Source: Vanessa cardui
Lineage: Eukaryota > Arthropoda > Insecta > Lepidoptera > Nymphalidae
Reading direction: 5' to 3'
Assembly: GCF_905220365.1 (NCBI RefSeq)
Contig: NC_061138.1
Location: forward strand, 11,671,814 to 11,735,813
DNA: 64,000 nucleotides
In this document: piece by piece, positions 22,510-34,084 of the stretch
How positions within the stretch are numbered: the first letter of the stretch is position 1
How the letters are laid out: each line of letters begins with the position of its first letter
The notes under the pieces: model-generated
Databases searched by the model: none
The model's input: only the letters and a program-made list of their open reading frames with translations
Told to the model about the DNA's origin: nothing
Translations under genes and position numbers: made by a program

Positions 22510-22620
22510 TACGACACAAATCAGATGTAGCTTTGCAAAATGCGTAAAACCGATCACATCCGAATTAAATACGCCTTCCCAAATTATCAATATTTAATTT
22601 ATAATATTTCTTATGCGAAT
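22510..22620 (-). repeat. Dispersed repeat D1, copy 2 (inverted relative to copy 1)
   Basis: AAAACCGATCACATCCGAAT and CAAATTATCAATATTTAAT are the reverse complements of blocks at 1-112. It directly follows the fold-back insertion, so FB may have inserted at the edge of this older repeat. Confidence 0.6.
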
Positions 22621-22794
22621 ATGATCTTTACACAAACGTAATAACTTGTAATATCAAATGACCTGATATATTCGTCAATTCGACCCGTCGATTTACATGC
22701 ACTTGCTTTCTCGGGTTGAACTGACGCGAGAATCAATGACTAGCGTCAAATGGCGCGACAGGTAGCTATTTCTATTGGTTGTAAAAATCGGCGG

Positions 22795-22848
22795 TATCGG
22801 TGTTATTGAATTTGCCGATGTTACATCTAAGTTGTGTCGTACTATATC
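22795..22848 (+). repeat. Dispersed repeat D1, partial copy 3
   Basis: GAATTTGCCGATGTTACATC, then TAAGTTGTGTCGTACTATA, as in copy 1. Confidence 0.55.
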
Positions 22849-22958
22849 TTTGTTTGTGACAGATACGCTTGACATCAACGTACATACAACTTTATTATTG
22901 GCGTGAATGTAACTAACTGTCATCCAATATTTCTTTCGTATTAGTTTTGACTATCTAG

Positions 22959-22995
22959 ATCTATATCTAATTATATACTATAATTAGATATAGAT
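22959..22995. repeat. Perfect inverted repeat, 17-bp arms
   Basis: ATCTATATCTAATTATA and its reverse complement around a TAC loop. AT-rich; no function assigned. Confidence 0.85.
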
Positions 22996-23469
22996 AAATA
23001 TCTATGAAATCGATATATTTTAATTGTATGCGTCTTAAAAATAATGAAGTATAATTTCTAAGTTTTTGTATTAACTAAATTTAATAAATAAACTAGTTTA
23101 TGAAAATTGTATGTAACTATAAAATAATAGCATTGTATAGCTTCGTCGATGAAATACGACAAAACGTGATATACATACAGAAGGATCACGAGAGATTAGA
23201 TATTGTGAATATTTTAATTTACTTTACACTCCTCGCTAACTTACCATCCTATTCTTGATACCGTTGAGATACGCTGTCATTGATACATGTAGCTAGTGTT
23301 TATTGTAAATAAACAGATTGACAATAAAATTTGATTACTGTACATGAGTTGTGTTTATTTCCTTGCCAAAATGCGAAGGCTACCACATAAGTTTTAAATT
23401 ACTTTTAATATTTGAATGAGATATCCCTCCTAGTATATTGTTCATGTATTATTTATATATACACAAAGA

Positions 23470-23780
23470 AAAAACTGTAGAAAAACAGTAACAGCCTGTA
23501 AATTCCCACTGCCGGACTAAGGCCTCCTCTTCAATTAAGGAGTATGTTTGGAAAATATTCCACCACGCTGTTCCAATGCGGGTTGGTGGATTGCACATGT
23601 GGCCGAATTTCGATAAATTTAGACGCACGTAGGTTTCCTCACGATGTTTTCCTTCACCGCCGAGCATAAGATGAATTATAAACACAAATTAAGCACATAT
23701 TTATAGTGTTGATTGTCTGGGTTTGAACCCGAAATCATCGGTTAAGATGGACGTGTTCTAACCATAGGGACATCTGAGCT
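23470..23780 (-). mobile_element. Metulj-like SINE, full length with target duplication
   Basis: Minus-strand copy between 10-bp direct repeats TACACAAAGA (23460-23469 and 23781-23790). The tRNA-like head is somewhat decayed. Confidence 0.88.
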
Positions 23781-23924
23781 TACACAAAGAGAAGGATAAG
23801 TAAATTATTTGTCCATTTAATATAAAACTAAGGTGTCCCTTGTTACACTGACAGACAATCGAAACTCAACAATGTAATATTGTTATTGCATAGCTCTTTA
23901 TCGGTAGAAAAAGTACTCAAATCA

Positions 23925-24285
23925 AATCAAAATAAACTTTATTCAAGTAGGCTTTTACAAGCACTTTTGAATCGTCATTTTACAATTAAGTGAAGCTACC
24001 ACCAGTTCGGAAAGTAGATTCTACCGAGAAGAACCGGCAAGAAACTCAGTAGTTACTCTTATTTAATATTTAAAAAATACAAAGTCATATTAATTAAATA
24101 CAATTATTTAATTTAATATATCCTGCTTGGAAGTCAACAGATATTAACTCCACGCTTTTTTATCACCTATAAAATCTTGTGTCGAGTAATATGCTTTATC
24201 TACCAATTTATTATTTACTAATAATTTGAATTTACCAAACGGCAAAGTTAAAAATGTCTGCGGAATTTTATTATAGAAGCGAAAG
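23925..24285 (-). mobile_element. LINE-A 3'-end copy
   Basis: Tail TCAAATCAAAATAAACTTTA, then the 3' UTR landmarks and the ORF2 C-terminus (frame ending YSTQDFIGDKKAWS). At 24279 it leaves the family. Confidence 0.85.
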
Positions 24286-24289
24286 TGTG

Positions 24290-25255
24290 GGTAGTACCTA
24301 CTCAGACTGGTTGCACAAATCCCCAATGAGCGTCGCCCCTGCTGTAATATAATTTTATCGATGCTTTGATAATCATTCAATGAGAATGTAAAACATCCCT
24401 TTTGCCTAGAATCACGCTTGCTCACTAACCCGTTGAACGTGCAAACGGTATTACACAATTAGTGATTTCATAGTTGACAGCACACCTTAGAAATGATACG
24501 ATTGTCATCTGGATATTTCTTGATTACATTAATAATTATTAATGTAATCAATATTAAATTATTATAATACTTAACAAGAACGCCGATGACTTTCTTCTGT
24601 CAGATTATCTTGGGTCGTTTATTGTCTCTTTTTTAAATAAACTAGTTTGAATTAGGAATACATCATTTATATTTTTAACGCTATATTTTAATAGGTCGAT
24701 CGAATAAAATCATATTCCTTCATTTAATATTAAACACACAGTTCGGCAAAGATAAATACTTGTTGTTTCATTTCCAGGTTTAAATTCTTTTAGTTTTAGT
24801 TTTCTTATGTAATACACAGATGGGCCGACAAATGGTACCTAACTATAAGTGATCACATTGACCATAAATATTGGCGCTGTAAGAAATATTAAGCATTTTG
24901 CAATCGCCAACGGAATGATTAATATCTCGTGAATTACCAAAATAACAGTGACAACTCATCAAGTGGTCCATTTTCTGGTCCCTCTGTGTATATTACAAAA
25001 TAAAAACTGAAAGAAATAAAAGTTACATTGTTTTTTAACATAGTTCGTAGCTTATACTCGCTTACACAACGTAACGTACGTACATACATACGATGATGAC
25101 CAATGCATCTTGAGAAAACGCCCCTTTCCATTTGTTAATCGGATTATAATCCTTAGAAAAACATGACTGCAAATAGAGAGTAGAGATTTTCAGAAGAGTG
25201 TTTTTTTTACATTAGTAAAGAGTACGGAAAAACGTAAGGCTTTATGACGAGAAGG
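24290..25255. other. Intergenic; small R290 fragment inside
   Basis: 24810-24915 matches R290 in part (GATGGGCCGAC..GGTACCTAACT, GGCGCTGTAAGAAATATTAA). A perfect palindrome at 24520-24551 is listed separately. No gene seen. Confidence 0.4.
24520..24551. repeat. Perfect 32-bp palindrome with no spacer
   Basis: TTGATTACATTAATAA followed at once by its exact reverse complement. Confidence 0.9.
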
Positions 25256-25378
25256 CTTGGAAGTTTCCCTTATTCGTACACGTTGCTCCAATACGAGTTG
25301 GTGGCAGAAACACATATGTGGCAGAATTTAATCAAAATTAGTCATGCAGGATGTCGAGCACAAGATTGCTTATAAACA
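25255..25378 (-). mobile_element. Degenerate Metulj-like SINE fragment
   Basis: GTTGCTCCAATACGAGTTGG, ATATGTGGCAGAATTTAATC, GTCGAGCACAAGAT are diverged body landmarks on the minus strand. Confidence 0.55.
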
Positions 25379-25914
25379 AAAAACAAACCGATGAAACATT
25401 TTTAAATGAATTTTTAATGTCAAATGCATTCTTTTTCAATAATTGTACGTTTTTTGTCTGCCTCTGCCTCGAATTAATTCTTTATTAAATTATATAATAA
25501 AATAGTTCTGTAAAATGACGATTCCAAAGTTTATGTAAAAGCTTAATTCGATATAGTATATTTTAATTTGGACTGTATTATCTCTGTAACCTAACAAACA
25601 GATAACATTTTTAATCTGTCTCGTATAAAAATTACATTTAATTGAATTCGTGTATGTTGATGTTGTAAATTCATTTCACCGAAAATTTTAAATCACTAAG
25701 GATTTCACACTAATTCTTGGAATTAAGGCATATTCACACTGATTCTATACAACTCTCGGCGGGTATATGCCGTTGAAAAACTTTAAGGATTTACTAAATT
25801 CGATAGAGCTTTCCTCGAATGAAATACTCTAGTAGTATTGATTTTCAACCAACTTCAATGAATACGTACGATAAATAGAGTATCTATATTAATATTAGAT
25901 CTAGATTATCTATA

Positions 25915-26085
25915 ATCTATATTCTATATAAATATTAGAAAATGTGAAAGTAACTCTGTCAGTCTGTCGCCCTTTCACGACCAAACCGCAGAACCGAATT
26001 TGATGAAATTTGTTATGACTCCAAGGAAGGTCGTAGTCTGTTTTCTGTCTTTTTTTGCCTAACACATAACTACATGGACTTGCAG
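25915..26085 (-). repeat. Dispersed repeat D4
   Basis: GTGAAAGTAACTCTGTCAGT, TCTGTCGCCCTTTCACGACC, AAACCGCAGAACCGAATTTG. Related copies: 10655-10815, 34435-34600, 41960-42100 and 58440-58570 (minus), and 49600-49795 and 51440-51640 (plus). Confidence 0.65.
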
Positions 26086-26149
26086 AACGCCTTACGAAAA
26101 ATAAGGTTCATTTATGCAGTCATTTAAATTTTTAACAACCGACATAAAA

Positions 26150-26400
26150 TTACCACCTTGATGTCCGAAAATCCACAACAGCGCTATTTCTTAGACATTT
26201 TCTGATTCGTACAACCACTTTGTGGAACCAGCTTTCGCCGGTTTTTCTGAACCGATACGACATGGGAACCTTCAAGAAAAGAGCGTACTCCTTTCTTAAA
26301 GGCCGGCAGCTCACCTGCAAGCCCCCTGGTGTTGCAGCTGTCCATGGGCGGTGGTAGTCACTTCCCATCAGGTGAGCCTCCTGCTCGTTTACATCGAAGC
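26150..26400 (+). pseudogene. LINE C-terminal remnant with 3' tail
   Basis: Frame 26208-26357 encodes RTTTLWNQLSPVFLNRYDMG, then TFKKRAYSFLKGRQLTC and a stop. This is the WNxLPxxVF / YDMGxFKKR / LxGRQ terminus common to many insect non-LTR retrotransposon RT proteins. Downstream, CACTTCCCATCAGGTGAGCC followed by TGCTCGTTTACA resembles the end of R290 on its opposite strand. Everything upstream of the terminus is lost, so it is a dead fragment. The antisense ORF here is a shadow. Confidence 0.72.
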
Positions 26401-27035
26401 TAAATCAGTATTATTCTAGTGTCAAAAAGGATGACATTTCACAATGAGAGCGTCGCACGCAACTACTTAATTAAAAATTAACTCGTGTAGTTGTTTACAA
26501 ATTCAACAAAACCTCGCGAGTGAGTCATCAAAACCTCCATTACCTGAAGCCTCGTTACGATACGGGTTGTTTACTCCATTTTAATTAGAACACCCTTGTG
26601 ACTTGAAATTAAACGATATTCCTAAATTATAACGTATACGCTTTAAGTAATGGATATCTTAAATTAATTTGCTTTACTAAAATTGTATCGTTCGATTCGA
26701 AATTTGATATTTAATTGAATGAGATTCCACAGAATCGTTTGATCCTAAGGCCTCAAGTCAGAATAAGTGATGAGATAGCCGTTGTTAACTGTAAAATTTA
26801 TTTTTTACTAGCTGTGCTCGCGAATTCGACCGCGTTTGAATTAAACTGTAAAGTAGTCTATTTACTCCTTATTTTATCAGCTATCTGCCAGTAAAAGTCT
26901 CGTCAAAATCCAAGCAAAAATCTAGCTGTTCCAGAGAGCCGGAACTAACAGACAGTTAGACAAAAAATCATAGTGGTAGCAGATAGCAGTATAGTGGGTA
27001 CTTTAATGTTACAAACTATACCGGTTCCGTTTCGG
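26401..27035. other. Intergenic, one generic repeat trace
   Basis: 26810-26910 resembles a common insect interspersed sequence (TTTATCAGCTATCTGCCAGT, AAAGTCTCGTCAAAATCC). No gene seen. Confidence 0.35.
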
Positions 27036-27039
27036 TTGT

Positions 27040-27740
27040 ACCGAGAAGAACCGGCAAGAAAATAGCTCTTCTTCTAGCAATAGTTACTCTTTTTCATTTG
27101 AAAATAATCAATCCAAATCATAATAAACTTTATTCGAGTAGGCTTTTTACAAGCACTATTGAATCGTCATTTAACAATTAAGTGAAGCTACCACCGGTTC
27201 GGAAAGCAGATTCTACCGAGAAGAACCGGCAAGAAACTTTATAGTTACTCTTTTTTATCATTTAAAAAATATAAAGTCATGTTAGTTAAATGCAATTATT
27301 TAAATTAATATATCCTGCTTGGAAGTCAACAGGTACTAACTCCACGCTTTTTTATCATCTATAAAATCTTGTATCGAATAATATGCTTTTTCTACCAATG
27401 TTATTTTTACAAACGATTTGAATTTACGAAACGGCAAAGGTAAAAATGTCTGCGGAATTTTATTATAGAAACGGATACCTTGACCCAAGAAGGATTTATT
27501 GATATTGCAAAGTCGGAAACTTGGCGTTATAAGCTTTTCCTTAGTCCTAGTGCACATACAATTATTATAACTGATTTTATCAAAGTGATCAATGTTACTT
27601 TGAATATACATAATATTGTTTTAAATATACTATGACGCAACAGTGAGAATTACTACTTTTTTTTAAAAACATCCCGAAGAGAGTCTCTAGCTCCAAGATT
27701 ATAAAATACAAAGTCTTATTAGTTAAATACAATTATTCCT
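27040..27740 (-). mobile_element. LINE-A 3'-end copy with rearranged ends
   Basis: The core 27120-27705 is antisense LINE-A (3' UTR, then a frame 27336-27611 with FLGQGIRFYNKIPQTFLPL and DDKKAWS). A second piece of the same 3' UTR flanks it on the left (27040-27095) and another on the right (AAAATACAAAGTC at ~27702), so at least two tails are joined here. Confidence 0.75.
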
Positions 27741-28088
27741 TTACCTATATTCAGACTAGCTAAGATTAATAAGGGGGACGCCAATTCCTTTCTCCAAATC
27801 TCACCACAGATTTGGCCTTCAAAAAGATAACAAGTTCCGTTCCTCTATTAATATGTAAGCCAAGAATCGTAGTAATTATAAGACGTGAATCTCAAACCAT
27901 AAACTTTGATGTAAAACATTTATGCCGAGCGTTGAAGGTAGCACCGAGTCGTATGCCGCGATGAAATGTTCCCTAACGCCGTCATATCTCATCTCAGGTG
28001 TTGTGTGTGACGAGTATGCATTATATTTTGGTTTGTAGATTTTTAAAAAGCAAAAATTACATTTTAAAAATATCTGTGTTATTTATTA
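27741..28088. other. AT-rich stretch, nothing recognised
   Basis: No gene or repeat identified before the SINE target repeat. Confidence 0.3.
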
Positions 28089-28100
28089 TTAATCTGTACA

Positions 28101-28412
28101 ACAACAAACAACAGCAACAACAGCCTGTAAATTCCCACTGCTGGGCTAAAGGCCTCCTCTCCCTTTGAGGAGAAGGTTTTTGGAACATATTCCACCACGC
28201 TGTTCCAATGCGGGTTAGTGGAATACACATGTGACAGAATCTCTATGAAATTTGTCACATGCAGGTTTCCTCACGATGTTTTCTTTCACCGCTGAGCACG
28301 AGATGAATTATAAAGACAAATTAAACACATGAATCAGCGGTGCTTGCCTGAGTTTGAACCCGCAATCATCGGTTAAGATGCACGAGTTCTAACCACTGGG
28401 CCATCTCGACTC
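28101..28412 (-). mobile_element. Metulj-like SINE, full length with 12-bp target duplication
   Basis: Bounded by TTAATCTGTACA at 28089-28100 and 28413-28424. The tail is CAA/TTG-type, and the head ends ..GGGCCATCTCGACTC on the plus strand. One of the best-kept copies. Confidence 0.92.
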
Positions 28413-28668
28413 TTAATCTGTACATATAATAAAATTAGAGTGTCTATTTGTAAAATTAAAATACCCCTTTTCTACTCAATGCATATGTATGTGTACACAG
28501 TATTTATTTATATTTATATATTCTTTATTGCACACCAATATGAAAATATAAAAATAATAGGAGTAAAACAAAAACAAAGAAAAGAAAAATGTACAATAGG
28601 CGGCCTTATCGCTAAAACAGCGATCTCTTCCAGGCAACCTTTGGTAGAGGAGAGAGATAGGATGTGAT

Positions 28669-28808
<140 letters not shown>

Positions 28809-28934
28809 AAATAAATATTCCATAAATATGTAATAATGTAATATACATACACATTATAAATATATACATTTACATACTATAGATACTTACATAATAAATA
28901 AAATATTTAATTGCAGTATTTCTCCATGAAGTAA

Positions 28935-30640
28935 GATAGTGCTAGAAGCAAAATGAGTCACTATAAAAATATGTTTTATGGGGTGGTATTTTTAACACCA
29001 AATTCTCTTCAGAACGAAGATTGTGGCTATGTGAAGAACTAAGAAATTGAAAACGTTCTTTTAGATATGAAGAATCTTTTAGATAAGACGGATTGAACAA
29101 AATACAGTAAAGAAGTTGAAGGATGTGAGTATTCCTGCGAAGCCGGATTGGGAGCCACTTGAGCTTTTTACGAAATTCAGAGACGTAATCATATTTACGA
29201 AGACCAAATATGAATCGGATGCAAAGATTTTGGAGACGCTCAAGTTTATTAAGTTGCTCCTCTTTTAGATCAAGATAACATGCGTCAGCATTGTCGAGAA
29301 TTGGTAATAGGAGTGACTGTGCTATCATAATTTTGGTAGGGATAGGTAGAAAGTTGCGTAATCTTCGGAGGGAGCCAAGGGCTGAAAAAAATTTTTTAAT
29401 AGCCTCACTTATATCTGTGGTTCCCAAGATAGGTGCTGGTCAAAGGTAATTTCCAAATTAATAGCTGTAACACTGAATGGTATGTTAACACCATTAAAGT
29501 GTACAACCGGGAGATCCGAAAAAGATATCCGTGAAATTAATTTTGAACTACCAATAATCAGCACCTGTGTTTTATTTGGGTTTACTCGTAATCCATATAT
29601 AGTAGACCACTTAGAAATATTTAATAAATCATTATTAACTAAATGTATAGTTTCAGGAAGGTTCGCAAAATGTTGTCTTAAATTTTCGCGATTATTACAC
29701 ATTTAAATAAAACTAATTATAACGGATGAATCGCTGTTCGTGGTCACGGGTAGACTAAGATGTCTACCCGTGACCACGAACACTGCAAAGTGCTCGAAAC
29801 GTCGGGATGTTTAAAAATAATTAATATACGCGATTCATCCGTTATAATTAGTTTTATTTAAAAGGTTCGCAAATTTACTTTGTGAATAGATCTGAAGATC
29901 ATCTGCATACAGGTGGTAGAGAGAAGATATATGAGAAGTGATGGTACTTATAAAGACCGAAAACAAGAGGGGAGACAACACGCCACATTGTGGGACGCCA
30001 GCAGTTATAGGAGCCCATTCTGAGAAAGAATGTTGAACTCTTATCCGTTGCCGGCGCCCATACAAGTAAGAATGAAACCAGTCAATTACTTTAGAATATC
30101 TGTTAAGAGAACACAAAATAGCAAGAAGAATATCAAAGTCTACAGTGTTGAAAGCATTACTAAAATCTAATAATATCAACACAGTAACCTGTTGATTATC
30201 CATTCCTAATCTAATGTCATCAGTTATTTTGATCAGAGCCGTAGTCGTACTATGACCAGGATGAAAGCCAGATTGTAAAGGATTCAATAGGACATTTTTT
30301 GAAAGGTATTGGCTTAATTGATTGTGAATAAGGCGCTCAAGTACTTTAGTCAGGAAAGGGAGAATGGATATAGGACGATAATCAGTGTAAGATGAAGGAT
30401 TTGTTTTTTTGGGTAGGGGGATGACTTGTGCGTCTTTCCAGGATTCAGGGAATTCACAAAGGATAATGGATTGGTTTAAAATATGTGTGACTACAGGAAT
30501 TATGATATCTAGGATTGGGAGGATCATCTTACGACTAATGCAATCCGAACCAATGGCATCAGAATTTTGTGTGAATATTGTGAGTTTATGTTTTTAGATG
30601 ATTTTCCAACTCCTAAGGACTTGAGAAATTTATATTCATT
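28935..30640 (-). pseudogene. LINE-B: RT-containing retrotransposon remnant, split by FB
   Basis: A minus-strand ORF2 remnant. 29835-30527 encodes FPESWKDAQVIPLPKK, SYTDYRPISILPFLTK, GFHPGHSTTTALIK, LLDFSNAFNTVD, AGVPQCGVLSPLLFSVF and the catalytic YADDLQIY. The frame is then cut by the fold-back element at 29670-29861 and resumes at 29409-29669 and 28942-29427, after a further frameshift near 29420, with LRVNPNKTQVLIIG and LRRNTHILQLLYC. Upstream similarity continues to about 30640 past an in-frame TAA. In life this is a Jockey/CR1-group reverse transcriptase. No endonuclease or ORF1 remains, so it is a pseudogene. The clade within the group is not resolved. Confidence 0.85.
29670..29861 (+). 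mobile_element. Fold-back element FB inserted in LINE-B
   Basis: Bounded by the 12-bp direct repeat AAGGTTCGCAAA (29658-29669 and 29862-29873). Starts ATGTTGTCTTAAATTTTCGC and ends TTTTATTTAA, as at 22280. Outer arms pair (TTTAAATAAAACTAATTATA... with its complement). The left arm lacks the CATCCCGACG block, and an inner hairpin of GTTCGTGGTCACGGGTAGAC and its complement closes on a TAAGAT loop. Confidence 0.88.
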
Positions 30641-31038
30641 GTGGTTGTGACAGATAATTATACTATCTTAAACCATATATAAGAATATAAATTAAATTTA
30701 AACAAAGAAAAGCTGACCGTATAAAACGTTATTTTATAGACTGATATTTTTTAGCTCGATATTTCACTGCAGCCCATAGAGGGCAATTAGGGGCGCTGGT
30801 AACATTAATAAATGTCTCGCGGCAAAATGAAAGGAATGCCATTTGTTAAGCACTAAAAAGAATTGAAAAAGTAACTTGAATAATTGTACGCGTATTGAAT
30901 ATGGTGCAGATTTCGGAAGTCAACGTCGCAGGTCATGTTATGATGGACGAGAACACGAGCACAAATAAACTCTTTTTTTACTCTCTACATTTTGACGTTA
31001 TAGAGTACACGTATTTGCAATCACAGTATTCTGTAATA
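30641..31038. other. AT-rich stretch, nothing recognised
   Basis: No gene or repeat boundary identified. Confidence 0.3.
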
Positions 31039-31039
31039 A

Positions 31040-31287
31040 TATATTAATTAACAGCCTGAAAATATCTCACTAAGGCTAAGGCCTCCTCTTTCTTTGAGGA
31101 TAATTTAGGACCATATTCCTCCAATGCAGGTTGATGGATTCGCATAATTTCGTTGAAATTAGACGCATGCAGGTTTTCTTACGATGTTTTCTTTGATCGC
31201 CGAGCTCGAGATGAATTATAAACATAAATTTACCACATGAAAATTCAGTGATGCTTTCCTGAGTTTGAACCAGCAATCATCTCGGCT
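31040..31287 (-). mobile_element. Degenerate Metulj-like SINE
   Basis: GGCCTCCTCTTTCTTTGAGG, GACGCATGCAGGTTTTCTTA and GAGCTCGAGATGAATTATAA are diverged SINE landmarks. The tRNA-like head is lost. Confidence 0.65.
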
Positions 31288-31884
31288 ATGTATTCTGTAA
31301 TGAAAACGTATTCCGACGAAAGATGATGGTCGATCGATCCTGGGTCGATGATTTTACAAGAATATTTCTGAGGATTCCAGAAAAACCTCAAAACTTTTTT
31401 TAGTAACCCAATTGAACTTCGAAATTTAAATCTTTGACCACTGAACTTAGACCTTTATAGGCTGCCACTAGACGAGACAGTTAAATATAAACGATCCTGG
31501 TAAATGTTTTGGCTACGCGGAAGGAATCTCTAATAGTCTAATTAAAGAAGTAAAAAATCCAGAAAACGTTGGAAATGCTTATTTTGTAAAATTAAAAAGA
31601 AAGAAACGTTTGTTTGTTAAAGGTTGGTATATAATTACCAACTTTATACAAAATAGGAAATGAAAAAATTGCCTCTGGGCTTTTTCATTTCGAAACAAAA
31701 AAAAACGTAAAAACATTTCGGCTAAAAATATGCTTCGCTGTTTTATGTCAGTTTATTTTTATCGCTGTTTTATACTGAAAACTATTGTTTGTAAAATAAA
31801 AATTGAAGTTCAATATTGATTATCACAATTCAGATATATTTGAATTTACATACATATTATTAATATCACCGCTACCACGGTTAT

Positions 31885-32103
31885 CCATCAAGATGTGTCA
31901 TCCATTTGCTGTCGAAACGCTTGGCCCTTGGAGTAGTGGTGCAAAAAGCTTCATCAAAAGTATAACACCGCGCCTCATTGCCTCCACTGGTGACAGGAGG
32001 GCTGGTTCGTTTTTTGCCCAGAGGATCGGAATTGCGATTCAACGGGGAAATGCTGCTAGCATTCTTGCCACCATTCCACGCGGTCAAGATTTATACAGTA
32101 ACT
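31885..32103 (+). pseudogene. Retroelement polyprotein C-terminal remnant (tentative)
   Basis: An open frame encodes HPFAVETLGPWSSGAKSFIK and then RLIASTGDRRAGSFFAQRIG and IAIQRGNAASILATIP before a stop. The pattern (ET.GPWG..A, TGD.RAGSF..QRI..AIQRGNAA) is one I associate with the ends of reverse-transcriptase-bearing proteins of animal retroelements, but I cannot name the clade. A shorter piece resembling GNAASILA occurs at about 47048-47086. There is no upstream RT domain in this window. The reading frame is kept better than most remnants here. Confidence 0.45.
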
Positions 32104-32639
32104 AGTTTTATTGTTATTTTAGTTAGATTAGTTTTATCATATTTGTATGTATATATTTAAGCATTTAATGTTGCTAATTCTTATGTTAATAAATTATCTT
32201 AAATTGGGGTGTATCAAGATGTGACGTACGTTATAAGGTTATAATAGATAAAAGAAAAATAATGTCAGATGTCATTTTCATGTCATGGAAATTTATAATT
32301 ATAATATAAAGTTAGTGGAAATAACAATAATAATGATTCACGGTGTTTTATATCGAGAATAGATTTCTACTTCGTTTAATATAGTGTTGTTTGAAGTGTA
32401 CAAGAATATAAATCATACACAATAATTATTTTCATTTTATGTACCAATAAATGAGACATATTTAATTAAACGTATTCGTACAACTTATAACGAATCTAAA
32501 ATCCTTGTATTAGTGTTACAGGTTTTTGTTTTTTCCAGTCAGGCATCATAAAAACCCAATGACCATTTAGAGACCTGATCCTAAGAATGCTTCACGATAC
32601 TACTGTCATTAATAAAACTAATAGATGCCCCTATTAACC

Positions 32640-33200
32640 ATGTTTATTGAAAAGTAATCTTTTTTTATGTGTGTAGTATTGCTGTAGGCCCTACTGGCCT
32701 TTGCAGCGTCACCGGTCTTTCGGGCGAGAACTAATGTCCCCTGCCCTGAGGTTGAGCGTGGGGCTCAAGTTTAAATTTAAAGTTCGTCCTGAGGGTGTCT
32801 CCTATGAGATCGCACCTCGGCTCAGAACGAAGTCGGTGGGGAGTGAATCTAGCACTGAGTGAATTTACTGCTGAGTGAATTTCTCGGAGGCGGCCGAGAC
32901 GTCGCATATCTGGGTCCTCGTTTCCGCCGGCGGGAAAAATAATCATAGCATTATGTGTATATATACTACAGTTCGCGAATCTTGCCACCGCGATGTAGAA
33001 ATTTCTACAATTTGACACAACGCCATCTAGTAATTGTAAGCTGCATTAATTACGTGTACACCCTCCTGGGTGGGATCCTTCCCACGAAAACTAATAACAC
33101 TAGAGGAATCTCCATCTCTACAAAGACGAAATCCGAGTCAATGAAGGAGTCACCGTTGTCGAATTCAGTGCAAACTATAAATCAATTTGCAATCCAATCA
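32640..33200. other. GC-richer block, probable unclassified mobile element
   Basis: Base composition rises sharply against its AT-rich flanks. A hairpin GTGGGATCCTTCCCAC lies near 33069-33084. A frame after it (33088-33206) reads NNTRGISISTKTKSESMKES with no stop for 40 codons. This could be the 5' UTR and ORF1 start of a truncated LINE, which is inference only. Confidence 0.35.
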
Positions 33201-33209
33201 TTTAGATAG

Positions 33210-34084
33210 TAATGCAATAAAATATGGGCAAATTAAATAACATAATTTAAATTATGAATATTATATATAAGACCTCTTTGGAGACATTAAAAAAACTTAT
33301 ACACAAACTTCTATGGAGATACAGAACGTTTCGGAGAAGGTTTCATATAACTCGTATAATGTTATTAAATAAGAAAATGAGCTTCACAATTTCATCCTCT
33401 TTAAACTATTGACGTGACAGCGTGTATCTTATACTCTACATTACGTCTTTGCAAGGGTTTGTATGTGTGACACAGGTTACACACAAGCTCACGTGTTTTG
33501 TTAAATTAATAATTTTGAACTCAAACGAGATCTTAACAACCTCTTTATCTGCATTAGAGCACAATATGAGATTGTATCCTCTCATAAAGTCAATGTAAGC
33601 CAATGCTTTGTACCCGTTAACAATTAAAATGTATGTTAAAAAAAAAACGAAAAAAAAATCGTAATTAATTTTTTCACGCTCCGATTACAAAACCCATAAA
33701 TGTACTAATATTATTGTAATATAAAAAATATTTTATAGAAATTAGAAGTTAGTCAAAGAAATAAACTAAAACAGAACAACTAAAAATTTTTATTTTATAT
33801 TACTCAAACGAACCTAGTTAGATTTTTTAAATAAAATATTTTAGTAAGATCTATGGTTTGAAGTTAGTGGCCGTAACGGGAAAACAAATTCATTGAAACG
33901 AGGCGGGTGTGGGCAAACGGGCGTGATTGTGAAATAAATATAAAGATTACTTCTAAAAATACGTGTAGGAAATGAAGGCAAGTCGAAACGAAAATATAAT
34001 GTTATACAAAAGACAGCACAAGACTAAATACAGTTGAAGTAAAGCATCAAGCGCTATTTATTTGAAAACGTTCCTTTCCTTTAT
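33210..34084. other. AT-rich stretch, nothing recognised
   Basis: No gene or repeat identified. Confidence 0.3.
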
